A DNA stretch of 64,000 nucleotides from Clostridiales bacterium (GTDB lineage: Bacteria; Bacillota; Clostridia; Oscillospirales; Acutalibacteraceae). The DNA is taken from NCBI GenBank assembly GCA_018364155.1, contig JAGZMM010000004.1, positions 186,001 to 250,000 of the forward strand, read 5' to 3'. The position numbers and the translations under genes were made by a program. The notes beneath the pieces were generated by a model. The model was not told where the DNA came from. It did no database searches and saw only the letters and a program-made list of their open reading frames with translations. Every line of letters starts with the position of its first letter. The first letter of the stretch is position 1. This document shows, piece after piece, positions 58,226-64,000 of this stretch.

Positions 58226-58376
58226 GGACAGTTGGCGGCGAAGGCAGAACCCTTCGCTCCCAACTGTCCTACCCGTTTTACCTGACCGGGATCGTTCTTT
58301 TCCTTGCCTTCCACCCACGCTGGCGGATGGAAAACCTTTGTTATTCTTATTGTAACACGCTTGCTTCAAATGTCAA
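58226..58376 (-). promoter_or_regulatory. Promoter and structured leader of the second MATE gene
   Basis: On the minus strand, TTGACA (58371-58376), 16-bp spacer, TACAAT (58349-58354). The leader of about 157 bases contains a long hairpin: GGACAGTTGG / CCAACTGTCC (58260-58269 and 58226-58235) enclosing GCGAAGG / CCTTCGC around a six-base loop, followed by TTCTTGCC. An earlier smaller stem TTCCA / TGGAA lies upstream. No known riboswitch core was recognised. Confidence 0.7.
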
Positions 58377-58551
58377 CCGAATTGCTTTTTTGACGGATCC
58401 CTCTCTTTTTAGGATAAAATAAGCCACATTCCGCAGTGTTTTTTCTTCTTCGGCGTTCTTTCCCCTTCGCTTCTCTTGTTTTCCTTGCGGGCATTGCTTG
58501 TGAAAAAGCGATGCTTGGCAGAAAGAACGCTGTCCGAAGGCAGAACCATGG

Positions 58552-58580
58552 GTTGACAAGGAGAGCGCAAGAAGCTACAC
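58552..58580 (+). promoter_or_regulatory. Promoter of def
   Basis: TTGACA (58552-58557), 17-bp spacer, TACACT (58575-58580). Between 58380 and 58551 nothing else is recognised. Confidence 0.82.
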
Positions 58581-58656
58581 TAAAACTGTGGATATTCCGT
58601 TCCCCCGACAGGGACCGCGATCCATGGAACACTTTTAGACAAAGGAGTTACAACCA

Positions 58657-59112
58657 ATGGCACTTCGTGAAATCGTATTATACGACGACCCGGTACTGCG
58701 CAAGAAAAGCCGCCCGGTCGCCGAGGTCAACGATAAAATCCGTCAATTGCTCGACGACATGGCCGAAACGATGTACCATTCTCAGATCGGCGCAGGGCTG
58801 GCCGCTCCCCAGGTAGGCATTCTCAAGCGGCTGGTGGTCATTGACATGGGAGATGGTTTGATCAAGCTGGTTAACCCCGAAATCGTGGAAGCCGAGGGAG
58901 AGCAGGAGGTCATCGAAGGCTGCCTGAGCTTCCCCAACCGCTGGGGCAAGCTCAAGCGCCCTTACCGAGTAAAGGTGAGCGCCCTCAACGAAAAGGGCGA
59001 ACCGGTTACCTTCCACGTAGCCGGGGAAAAGGCAAAATGCTTCTGCCATGAAGTGGACCATTTGGATGGCATTTTATTCGTCGATAAGGTGACCGAATTC
59101 GTAGAGCTGTAA
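58657..59112 (+). CDS. def: Peptide deformylase
   Basis: A 151-residue metalloenzyme; ATG 58657 follows AAAGGAG. The three family motifs are intact: GAGLAAPQVG (near 45), EGCLSFPN with the metal-binding Cys (near 87), and HEVDHLDG with two His ligands and the catalytic Glu (near 131). It removes the formyl group from nascent proteins. Length and C-terminus (VDKVTEFVEL) fit the type 1 group. Monocistronic between its own promoter and a terminator; no fmt/priA neighbours. Confidence 0.96.
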   Translation: MALREIVLYDDPVLRKKSRPVAEVNDKIRQLLDDMAETMYHSQIGAGLAAPQVGILKRLVVIDMGDGLIKLVNPEIVEAEGEQEVIEGCLSFPNRWGKLKRPYRVKVSALNEKGEPVTFHVAGEKAKCFCHEVDHLDGILFVDKVTEFVEL

Positions 59113-59120
59113 AAACGGGA

Positions 59121-59167
59121 CAAAAAGAGGCTGGGGCGGCGTGATGCCGTCCAGCCTCTTTTTTTAT
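59121..59167. terminator. Terminator between def and murE
   Basis: AAAAAGAGGCTGG-GGCGGC / GCCGTCC-AGCCTCTTTTT, followed by seven T; it overlaps the last bases of the convergent murE. Confidence 0.9.
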
Positions 59168-60657
59168 CCCGCCACGGTGTCCTCTGCTTCCGGCTGCCCT
59201 AAGCGCAGCGCCGCGTAATGGCGGATGAGCTCCCGCTCGCAGAAGGGAACCCGTTGCCCGCGGATGAGCTGATAGTCCTCATGCCCCTTGCCGGCAAAGA
59301 GGAGGATATCCCCTTCTTCGGCCATGTCCACTGCGTACTTGACGGCCGCCGCCCGGTCGGGGATGGTCACGTACCGCCCCTTGGCCTCTCCCATCCCCTT
59401 CTCCATGTCGGACAGGATGGACATAGGATCTTCGTTGCCGGGGTTGTCGCTGGTGAGGATGCAATAGTCGCACAAGTGAGCCGCCGTCTGAGCCATGGCC
59501 GCCCTGCGCAGCTGGGACCGGTCCCCTACCGACCCGAACAGGCAGATGAGCCGCTTCGGGTTATATTCCCGCAGGGTCTCCAGAATGGCATGCATGCTCA
59601 CCTCGTTGTGGGCAAAGTCCAGCACCACCGTGCAAAAGGGCAGCGCATCCACCAGCTCCACCCGCCCAGGGATGGCCGCCTTCGAAAGCGCCCGGGCCGC
59701 TGTGGGCAGGGATATCCCCAGATGCTGGCCCACCGCGATGGCGACCAACGCGTTATACACCGAGAACCGTCCCGGCTGGTTTAACCGGAAGCCCTGGGTT
59801 CCCAGCGGGGTTTCGCCCGCAAAGTCCACCCCCAGAAAGCCTGGCTCCCGAACCAGCCGAATGTCCCGCCCCCGGTAGGCGCAGCCCTCTGAAAGGCCGT
59901 AGCCGATGAGTTCGCAGGTGGCGGAGGCGGTGATTTCCTTTCCATGAGGGTCGTCAAAGTTCACAAGCCCCAGGTCGCACTGCCTGAAAAGCTGGGCCTT
60001 CCAGTGGAGATAGTCGGCAAAGTCCTTGTGTTCGGTGGGGCCGATGTGGTCGGGGGACAGGTTGGTAAACACCCCGATTTGAAACTGAATGCCGGCCACC
60101 CGCCCGGTCATCAGCCCCTGGCTGGACACCTCCATGCACACGCACTCGCATCCAGCCTTCACCATCTCCCGGAAGGTCTTCTGGATTTCATAGGATTCGG
60201 GGGTGGTGTTGACGGTCTTATAATGGATTTCCCCGAAATGCACGCCGTTGGTGCCGATGATGCCGGTCTTGACTCCGCCCGCCTCCAGCACGCTTTTGAT
60301 GAGGTGGGTGACGGTGGTCTTACCCTTGGTTCCGGTGACGCCGATGACGGTCAGCTCCTTGGCCGGGTCCCCAAACAGGTTGCGGGACATGATGGCCAGA
60401 GCCGCCCGGCTGTTTTTTACCAGAGCCACCGCCGCGTCCTCGGGCAGGGACAAAGGCCGCTCGGCCACGAAAAGGCGGCAGCCCCGGTCATAGGCGGCCT
60501 TGGCGTAGGCGTGGCCGTCCGCCGCCGCGCCGGGCAGGCAGACGAACACGTCCCCAGGCTCGGCGATGCGCGAGTCGTACACCAAGTCCTGGGCAACGAA
60601 GTCGGAAGAAAAGTCGCCGGCGTAGCCGGTACCTTGTAGCAGTTGAGCAAATAGCAT
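59164..60657 (-). CDS. murE: UDP-MurNAc-tripeptide ligase MurE
   Basis: A 497-residue Mur ligase. ATG 60657 (MLFAQLLQGTGYAGDF) has AGGAG eight bases upstream. N-terminal UDP-sugar domain: DLVYDSRIAEPGDVFVCLPG; ATP site GVTGTKGKTTVTHLI near 110; TVNTTPESYEIQ and EVSSQGLMTGRVAG bind UMAG; the C-terminal domain has LTSDNPGNEDPMSIL near 400. That last motif is DNPR in enzymes that add meso-diaminopimelate and DNPA in the L-lysine enzyme of Staphylococcus; here it is DNPG, which lacks the Arg that grips DAP. L-Lys or another diamino acid is therefore likelier. No mra-cluster neighbours. Confidence 0.94.
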   Translation of the reverse strand: MLFAQLLQGTGYAGDFSSDFVAQDLVYDSRIAEPGDVFVCLPGAAADGHAYAKAAYDRGCRLFVAERPLSLPEDAAVALVKNSRAALAIMSRNLFGDPAKELTVIGVTGTKGKTTVTHLIKSVLEAGGVKTGIIGTNGVHFGEIHYKTVNTTPESYEIQKTFREMVKAGCECVCMEVSSQGLMTGRVAGIQFQIGVFTNLSPDHIGPTEHKDFADYLHWKAQLFRQCDLGLVNFDDPHGKEITASATCELIGYGLSEGCAYRGRDIRLVREPGFLGVDFAGETPLGTQGFRLNQPGRFSVYNALVAIAVGQHLGISLPTAARALSKAAIPGRVELVDALPFCTVVLDFAHNEVSMHAILETLREYNPKRLICLFGSVGDRSQLRRAAMAQTAAHLCDYCILTSDNPGNEDPMSILSDMEKGMGEAKGRYVTIPDRAAAVKYAVDMAEEGDILLFAGKGHEDYQLIRGQRVPFCERELIRHYAALRLGQPEAEDTVAG

Positions 60658-60768
60658 GGGCAGCACTCCTATCGGGGAATTCCCTTGTGGTTTTAGTATA
60701 CCGCGCGCAGGCGGCGATGAGAGGTCGCAATCGGTCGAAGGCAGGAATTGTTCAAATATTCCGAAACT

Positions 60769-60996
60769 TCATATCCGCTCCCGCTTGTCCGACAAGCCCA
60801 AAAGATAATCGGTGGAAACGGAAAAGAACCGGGCCAGCAGAATCAGCTTTTCGATGGAGGTAGATCGTTGGCCGCCTTCGATGGTGCTGATGGCCTTATG
60901 CGAAAGGCCCACCACCTGGCCCAGTTCCTTCTGGCTCATGCCCTTCTCCTGGCGCAGCTGCCGAACCCTTTCTCCAAATAAAACTTCTTCTGTCAC
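60769..60996 (-). CDS. XRE-family repressor (cluster member 1)
   Basis: A 75-residue Cro/CI-type protein; ATG 60996 has AGGAGGG upstream. Core: RVRQLRQEKGMSQKELGQVV, GLSHKAISTIEGGQRSTSIE and the ending FFSVSTDYLLGLSDKRERI. This STDYLLGLSDKRER ending is shared with the gene at 61640, and the DNA of both 3' ends is alike, so they are paralogs. The promoter region carries an 18-bp perfect inverted repeat (61014-61064). Likely an autorepressor; other targets unknown. Confidence 0.88.
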   Translation of the reverse strand: MTEEVLFGERVRQLRQEKGMSQKELGQVVGLSHKAISTIEGGQRSTSIEKLILLARFFSVSTDYLLGLSDKRERI

Positions 60997-61013
60997 ACGA
61001 TTCCCTCCTTGAC

Positions 61014-61064
61014 ATTTACCTTAAAGTAGATTATACTGATTGTGTTATCTACTTTAAGGTAAAT
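61014..61064 (-). promoter_or_regulatory. 18-bp perfect inverted repeat over the XRE promoter
   Basis: Bases 61014-61031 are the exact reverse complement of 61047-61064 (half-site core TACCTTAAAGTAGA), with a 15-base centre. On the minus strand TATAAT (61030-61035) lies at the edge of one arm and TTAAAG in the other arm can serve as -35 at 16 bp. Repressor bound to both arms would occlude the promoter. Confidence 0.85.
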
Positions 61065-61145
61065 ATGTGCTTCTGTAACGAATTTGTATTATAGCAGATA
61101 AAAGCGGTTTTTCTCCTTAAAATGTACTTTCCCAAAGCTCTTTTG

Positions 61146-61580
61146 TTGTTCATTTCTTTCGCGTCGCCAAAAGAAATGGCAATCTAAAAGGCCATTTGAA
61201 AAGTGGGTTTTAAGGAGAAAAGCCAGACCTGGGATTTGCCTACTCTTCTTTGCTGGGTTTTGAAAAAATCCGGTTTCAGCTTTGCCGCAATCGGCCTTTT
61301 TCGTCCGTTTTTTCACCTGACATCGTGTTCATTTCTTTCGCGTCGCCGAAAGAAACGAACCAAAGAAAGGGCGACTTAAGGGAGAAAAACGGCGTAAAAA
61401 TCGGGGGCAAGGTTTTTCTCCCCCCCTGCCCTCCTCCTTTGAGAGGGGGATTTTCAAGGGGGAAAAATAAGTGTCCCCGTTCCTAGCGTCTTTTTCCCCC
61501 TTGAACTGCCTTTTCTTTGGTTCGTTTCTTTTGGCAGCGCAAAAGAAATGAACACGAAATCAGGTAGAAATCGAACGGAA
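61146..61580. repeat. Inverted/direct repeat element (MITE-like)
   Basis: The left arm begins CACCTGACATCGTGTTCATT (about 61313) and reads on through ATTTCTTTCGCGTCGCCGAA, AGAAACGAACCAAAGAAAGG; its reverse complement, about 85% alike over some 80 bp, runs from 61571 back to about 61490. A second, partial copy of the left arm (GTTCATTTCTTTCGCGTCGC) is at about 61148-61180. Inside, TTCAAGGGGGAAAAA / TTTTTCCCCCTTGAA (about 61453-61467 and 61491-61505) is a perfect 15-bp inverted repeat. No open frame here looks like a real gene. Confidence 0.8.
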
Positions 61581-61639
61581 AGGACCGACTGCCGCGAGGC
61601 TAAGAACAGATTTGTGAAAGATCAGAATATTCTGATCTT

Positions 61640-61867
61640 TCACATCCGCTCCCGCTTATCCGACAAGCCCAGGAGGTAATCGGTGGAGACGCCATAGAAC
61701 TCCGCGATTCTGGCGAGCATTTCAAGGGAGGGCTGACGTTCGCCATTTTCCCAACGGCAAGGGGTTTGCTTGCTGACCTCCAATTGCGCTCCAAATCGCT
61801 CCAGCGTTAACTTTTGCTGCTTTCTCAACTGCTTTAATCTCTCAGAAAACACTTCTGGCGAAAACAC
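61640..61867 (-). CDS. XRE-family repressor (cluster member 2)
   Basis: A 75-residue protein. GTG 61867 (VFSPEVFSERLKQLR) is chosen because AAGGAG lies 9 bases upstream and it aligns with the start of the next gene (MFSQEIFAARLKILR); a longer frame to 61906 would overlap that gene. Core: LTLERFGAQLEVSKQTPCRW, ENGERQPSLEMLARIAEFYG and VSTDYLLGLSDKRERM. It is 13 bases downstream of member 3 on the same strand, so both are one transcript. Related to member 1 by its ending. Confidence 0.85.
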   Translation of the reverse strand: MFSPEVFSERLKQLRKQQKLTLERFGAQLEVSKQTPCRWENGERQPSLEMLARIAEFYGVSTDYLLGLSDKRERM

Positions 61868-61880
61868 GGAAACTCTCTCC

Positions 61881-62102
61881 TTACTTGCGTTGATCGGTAC
61901 GGCCAACCAGATAGTCTAGGGTAACTTCATAGAAATCCGCCAATGCCCAAAGCGTCCTAAGCATGGGTTCCCGTTCCCCTTTTTCCCACCGTCCTACAGC
62001 TTGCTTGGATACGCCAATTTCGTTGCCCAGTTTTTCTAAGGTAAGATTACGCTCTTTTCGCAGTATTTTTAATCGGGCAGCAAAAATTTCTTGTGAAAAC
62101 AT
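61881..62102 (-). CDS. XRE-family repressor (cluster member 3)
   Basis: A 73-residue protein; ATG 62102 has GGGGG upstream. Core: LTLEKLGNEIGVSKQAVGRW, EKGEREPMLRTLWALADFYE and VTLDYLVGRTDQRK. It resembles member 2 through SKQ..RWE-GERxP. First gene of a two-repressor transcript divergent from the DUF6809-like gene. Its upstream region has two copies of a GGTGACT box (62128-62137, 62156-62165), candidate operators. Confidence 0.87.
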   Translation of the reverse strand: MFSQEIFAARLKILRKERNLTLEKLGNEIGVSKQAVGRWEKGEREPMLRTLWALADFYEVTLDYLVGRTDQRK

Positions 62103-62127
62103 GGAATACCCCCTTGATTTTCTACAT

Positions 62128-62165
62128 ATAGGTGACTATAATATTTAGTATACTGATGGGTGACT
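62128..62165. promoter_or_regulatory. Direct repeats in the divergent promoter region
   Basis: ATAGGTGACT (62128-62137) and ATGGGTGACT (62156-62165) start 28 bp apart on the same strand. AGTATACT (62147-62154) between them may be a -10 for the minus strand (TATACT). Likely binding sites of one of the XRE proteins; inferred. Confidence 0.6.
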
Positions 62166-62217
62166 TTAACTGATATTTATTAGCTTATTATTATATCATA
62201 AATCAGGGGGAATTCCT

Positions 62218-62499
62218 ATGAAAAACATTCTCGAGGACCTGTTCGAAGGGGACCTGGCGGGACGAAAGGAAACCTTTTCCGACGACCCCGCTTACCAGGA
62301 AGCCATCGACTGGGTGGTGCGCACCGAGGACGCCCTGCGCGCCGCCCTTCCCGCGCCCAAGCTTCCCTTGGCCGCGGCCTTTGCCGACGCGCAAATGGAG
62401 CTCACATGTCTCACCGAGCGGCGGGCTTTTGTGACCGGCGTGAGACTCGGCGTGCGGCTGCTGCGGGCCATGGAAGAGGATCCCTTTGCCATCGCCTGA
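62218..62499 (+). CDS. DUF6809-like small protein
   Basis: A 93-residue helical protein; ATG 62218 has CAGGGGGAA upstream. It starts MKNILEDLFEGDLAGRKETF and ends with FVTGVRLGVRLLRAMEED, the pattern of the short clostridial family DUF6809 (MxxILExLYxG ... FxxGFRLGxRLM), here recalled rather than searched. No membrane helix or Cys cluster. It is divergent from the XRE pair and followed by a terminator. Function unknown. Confidence 0.78.
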   Translation: MKNILEDLFEGDLAGRKETFSDDPAYQEAIDWVVRTEDALRAALPAPKLPLAAAFADAQMELTCLTERRAFVTGVRLGVRLLRAMEEDPFAIA

Positions 62500-62500
62500 T

Positions 62501-62537
62501 AAAAACGCCTGCGGGTAGAATCCGCAGGCGTTTTTCC
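62501..62537. terminator. Terminator between DUF6809-like and FemAB-like genes
   Basis: AAAAACGCCTGCGG / CCGCAGGCGTTTTT with a short loop; serves both convergent genes. Confidence 0.9.
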
Positions 62538-62543
62538 ATTCTG

Positions 62544-63755
62544 TTAACCCTTTTTCCCCACCGAACGCAGCTTTTTCATGGCCGATCGGGCGGTCGGCAG
62601 CCCCTTGTCAAAGAGCTGGTACTTGAGGGGGCTCACCACCAGGTCGAACTCCCCGATAAACTCCAGCACCTCCGGGGCGAACTTCTGCTTGAATTCCGAC
62701 AAGGCATCGTCCAGCGTTCCTTCCACGCCGCCCAGGTTTAAGTAGTCCACCCGGTCCTCCATGCAGTCGAGCATGACCTGGTAAAGCATGCCGTTGGGCG
62801 TGGAAAGGTTGGGAAGCAGGCTTAGGTCCGACCCGCCGTAGAGATACTCCGCCACCCGGATGCCCTCCCCCTTGGGCGGCATCACGAACAGCCCCCCGCA
62901 CAGGGAAACCACGTCTCCCCGCTCCCTTTGGGCTTCCTTTGCCTGGTTTAAATGGCGGGTGTTGCTTTCCACGTTCTGCCCCTTGTCAATGCAGCCCTGG
63001 GTGTAGGCGATGAACTGAGGCAGGTTTACCTTGCCGTAGTACACCACCGTGTCTTCCCCGAAGGCGTCCCGGATGGAACGAAAATAGTCCGCGCTGCGCA
63101 AAAGCACGTTTTGGCGCTTCTCGGTGCAGCCGATGAGGCGGGCAAACTCGCTCAAATCGTCCTCCGGCCCGGCCTTTTCGAAGAACACGCCCCGGTTTTT
63201 GTGGTAATTGCCGATGTAACTGCGGGCCCCTTTCTTGAAGGACTTGAGGAGGGCCTTGGGGTCTAAGGGATTATGCTCCTCGTCGGTCAGGCGCACCGCC
63301 ATGTTGAACCGGGGGTTAAAATAATCGTGCAGGCTTTTTCCGAAACCCTTGTGGACAAAGCCGGCGGCCTGCAGATTGGATAGGGCCGCCTGGGGGTCCA
63401 TCCCCCACCGGTCGGAGTTTAACACAAAGGGGTCGAGCTTCACCGCGAAAGCCCCCTGGCTTTTTGCGTAGTCCTTTATCCCCTTGGCAAACTGCGCCAC
63501 CGCCTCCTTGTCCTCATAGTCAAGCAGGAAGCCGCGGGGGGAATAGCAGAGCTTTAAGCCCATAGGCATGGTCCTTGTGAGGATGAGGGCGGCGGCAATC
63601 ACCGTATCGTCCCGATACAGGCCGCAGAAGGCGTGGCCCCAGTTGCTTTTTACCGTTTCCCAGCCGGGGCGCTGGGTCAGAGGGACCAGGGAGGCTTTTT
63701 GCAAAAAGGCCTCGTATTCTTCCCGGGGCAGGTCTGTGACAAACCGGTATGCCAT
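62544..63755 (-). CDS. FemAB-family peptidoglycan bridge aminoacyltransferase
   Basis: A 403-residue enzyme of the FemX/FemA/FemB type, with two GNAT-like lobes. Signs: LTQRPGWETVKSNWGHAFCG, LCYSPRGFLLDYEDKE, FKKGARSYIGNYHKNRGVFF (as ARSYIGNYHKNRG), YLYGGSDLSLLPNLSTPNGM and YLNLGGVEGTLDDALSEFKQ, the strongly conserved end of the second lobe. It transfers amino acids from aminoacyl-tRNA to the side chain of the third-position residue in lipid II, building the interpeptide bridge at the inner membrane face. The start at 63755 is 3 bases after the upstream homologue stop. The identity of the added residue is not readable. Confidence 0.93.
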   Translation of the reverse strand: MAYRFVTDLPREEYEAFLQKASLVPLTQRPGWETVKSNWGHAFCGLYRDDTVIAAALILTRTMPMGLKLCYSPRGFLLDYEDKEAVAQFAKGIKDYAKSQGAFAVKLDPFVLNSDRWGMDPQAALSNLQAAGFVHKGFGKSLHDYFNPRFNMAVRLTDEEHNPLDPKALLKSFKKGARSYIGNYHKNRGVFFEKAGPEDDLSEFARLIGCTEKRQNVLLRSADYFRSIRDAFGEDTVVYYGKVNLPQFIAYTQGCIDKGQNVESNTRHLNQAKEAQRERGDVVSLCGGLFVMPPKGEGIRVAEYLYGGSDLSLLPNLSTPNGMLYQVMLDCMEDRVDYLNLGGVEGTLDDALSEFKQKFAPEVLEFIGEFDLVVSPLKYQLFDKGLPTARSAMKKLRSVGKKG

Positions 63756-63758
63756 GAT

Positions 63759-64000
63759 TTACCCCTCCTGGTGGTCTTTTTGTTTTGCGCGGCTGAGCTT
63801 GCGGGAGGTGCGGCGCACCTTCTGCATCACCTTGCGCATGGCGGGCAGGTATTTGGTGAACAGGTGGTACTGCACGGGGCGGACCACCAAATCGAATTCC
63901 CCGATAAGCTCGAGCATTTCCGGGGAAAATTTCTGCTTGAATTCGTAAAGAGGCGTGTCCATACTGCCCTCCACGCCGCCTAGGTTGCAGTAGTCGTACC
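63759..64000 (-). CDS. Second FemAB-family protein (C-terminus only, cut by window)
   Basis: The 80 residues visible read YCNLGGVEGSMDTPLYEFKQ, FSPEMLELIGEFDLVVRPVQ and a basic end (RRTSRKLSRAKQKDHQEG). This is the same second-lobe ending as in the neighbour at 62544, so the two are tandem paralogs translated together. The upstream part lies beyond the window. A FemX then FemA/B order, adding successive bridge residues, is suggested. Confidence 0.88.
   Translation of the reverse strand, partial: YDYCNLGGVEGSMDTPLYEFKQKFSPEMLELIGEFDLVVRPVQYHLFTKYLPAMRKVMQKVRRTSRKLSRAKQKDHQEG

Noticed and set aside
61250..61486. 78-codon open frame within the repeat element
   Set aside because: It follows the repeated DNA (KETNQRKGD-type translation of the repeat) and has no ribosome site.
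1..64000. CRISPR array, prophage or insertion sequence
   Set aside because: No regularly spaced repeats, integrase, transposase or phage structural genes were seen.

Overview
The window looks like a contiguous piece of a chromosome from an anaerobic, GC-rich member of the Clostridia, probably Oscillospiraceae/Ruminococcaceae-like. The basis is the gene set: a ctsR-mcsA-mcsB-clpC heat-shock operon, a Bce-type peptide-sensing module, T-box leaders, Firmicutes-type promoters with 16-17 bp spacers, strong AGGAGG ribosome-binding sites, small YjcZ-like Cys/Gly proteins, and a MurE plus FemAB wall set. No species can be named. There is no rRNA, CRISPR array, phage or IS transposase. One tRNA (Gly-GCC), RNase P RNA and two T-box leaders are present.

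0-13 kb: a YdjG/YdjI-like zinc-ribbon + SPFH pair; an Rrf2 regulator with thioredoxin; a MarR regulator with a MATE pump; two glycosyltransferases; a DUF5050-like lipoprotein; phosphoglucomutase/phosphomannomutase; a two-helix membrane protein; a small-multidrug-export-like protein; two tandem Cys-rich mini-proteins. 13.7-18.4 kb: the ctsR operon with two CtsR boxes around its promoter. 18.5-23.1 kb: thiT, a YbaK-like deacylase, a solo XRE regulator, then a cysE-cysS unit headed by a Cys T-box, then rnpB. 23-27.7 kb: a VanY-like carboxypeptidase, hisS-aspS and a second solo XRE regulator.

27.9-36.6 kb: a BceRS-BceAB-like two-component/ABC system, facing a tandem array of three near-duplicate lipoproteins plus a diverged fourth. 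36.6-46.3 kb: an AraC regulator, nadB-nadC, yqhQ-like/prmC, then recA-recX-rimO-pgsA. 46.4-52.9 kb: a lipoprotein with a zinc-protease motif, a histidine phosphatase, typA, a GNAT, a third solo XRE regulator, an XRE regulator with paired palindromic operators, and small proteins. 53-55.8 kb: a HTH-cupin-acyl-CoA-ligase fusion under a second, divergent T-box. 55.9-64 kb: an amidase-fold protein with Ser in place of the usual Cys, tRNA-Gly, a second MATE pump with a structured leader, def, murE, three small XRE repressors around a dense inverted-repeat element, a DUF6809-like protein, and tandem FemAB-like genes (the last cut by the window end).

The points most worth following up are the T-box in front of the HTH-cupin-ligase fusion, the young tandem lipoprotein array beside the Bce module, the family of solo XRE paralogs, the repeat element at 61.1-61.6 kb, and the DNPG-motif MurE together with FemAB-like genes.
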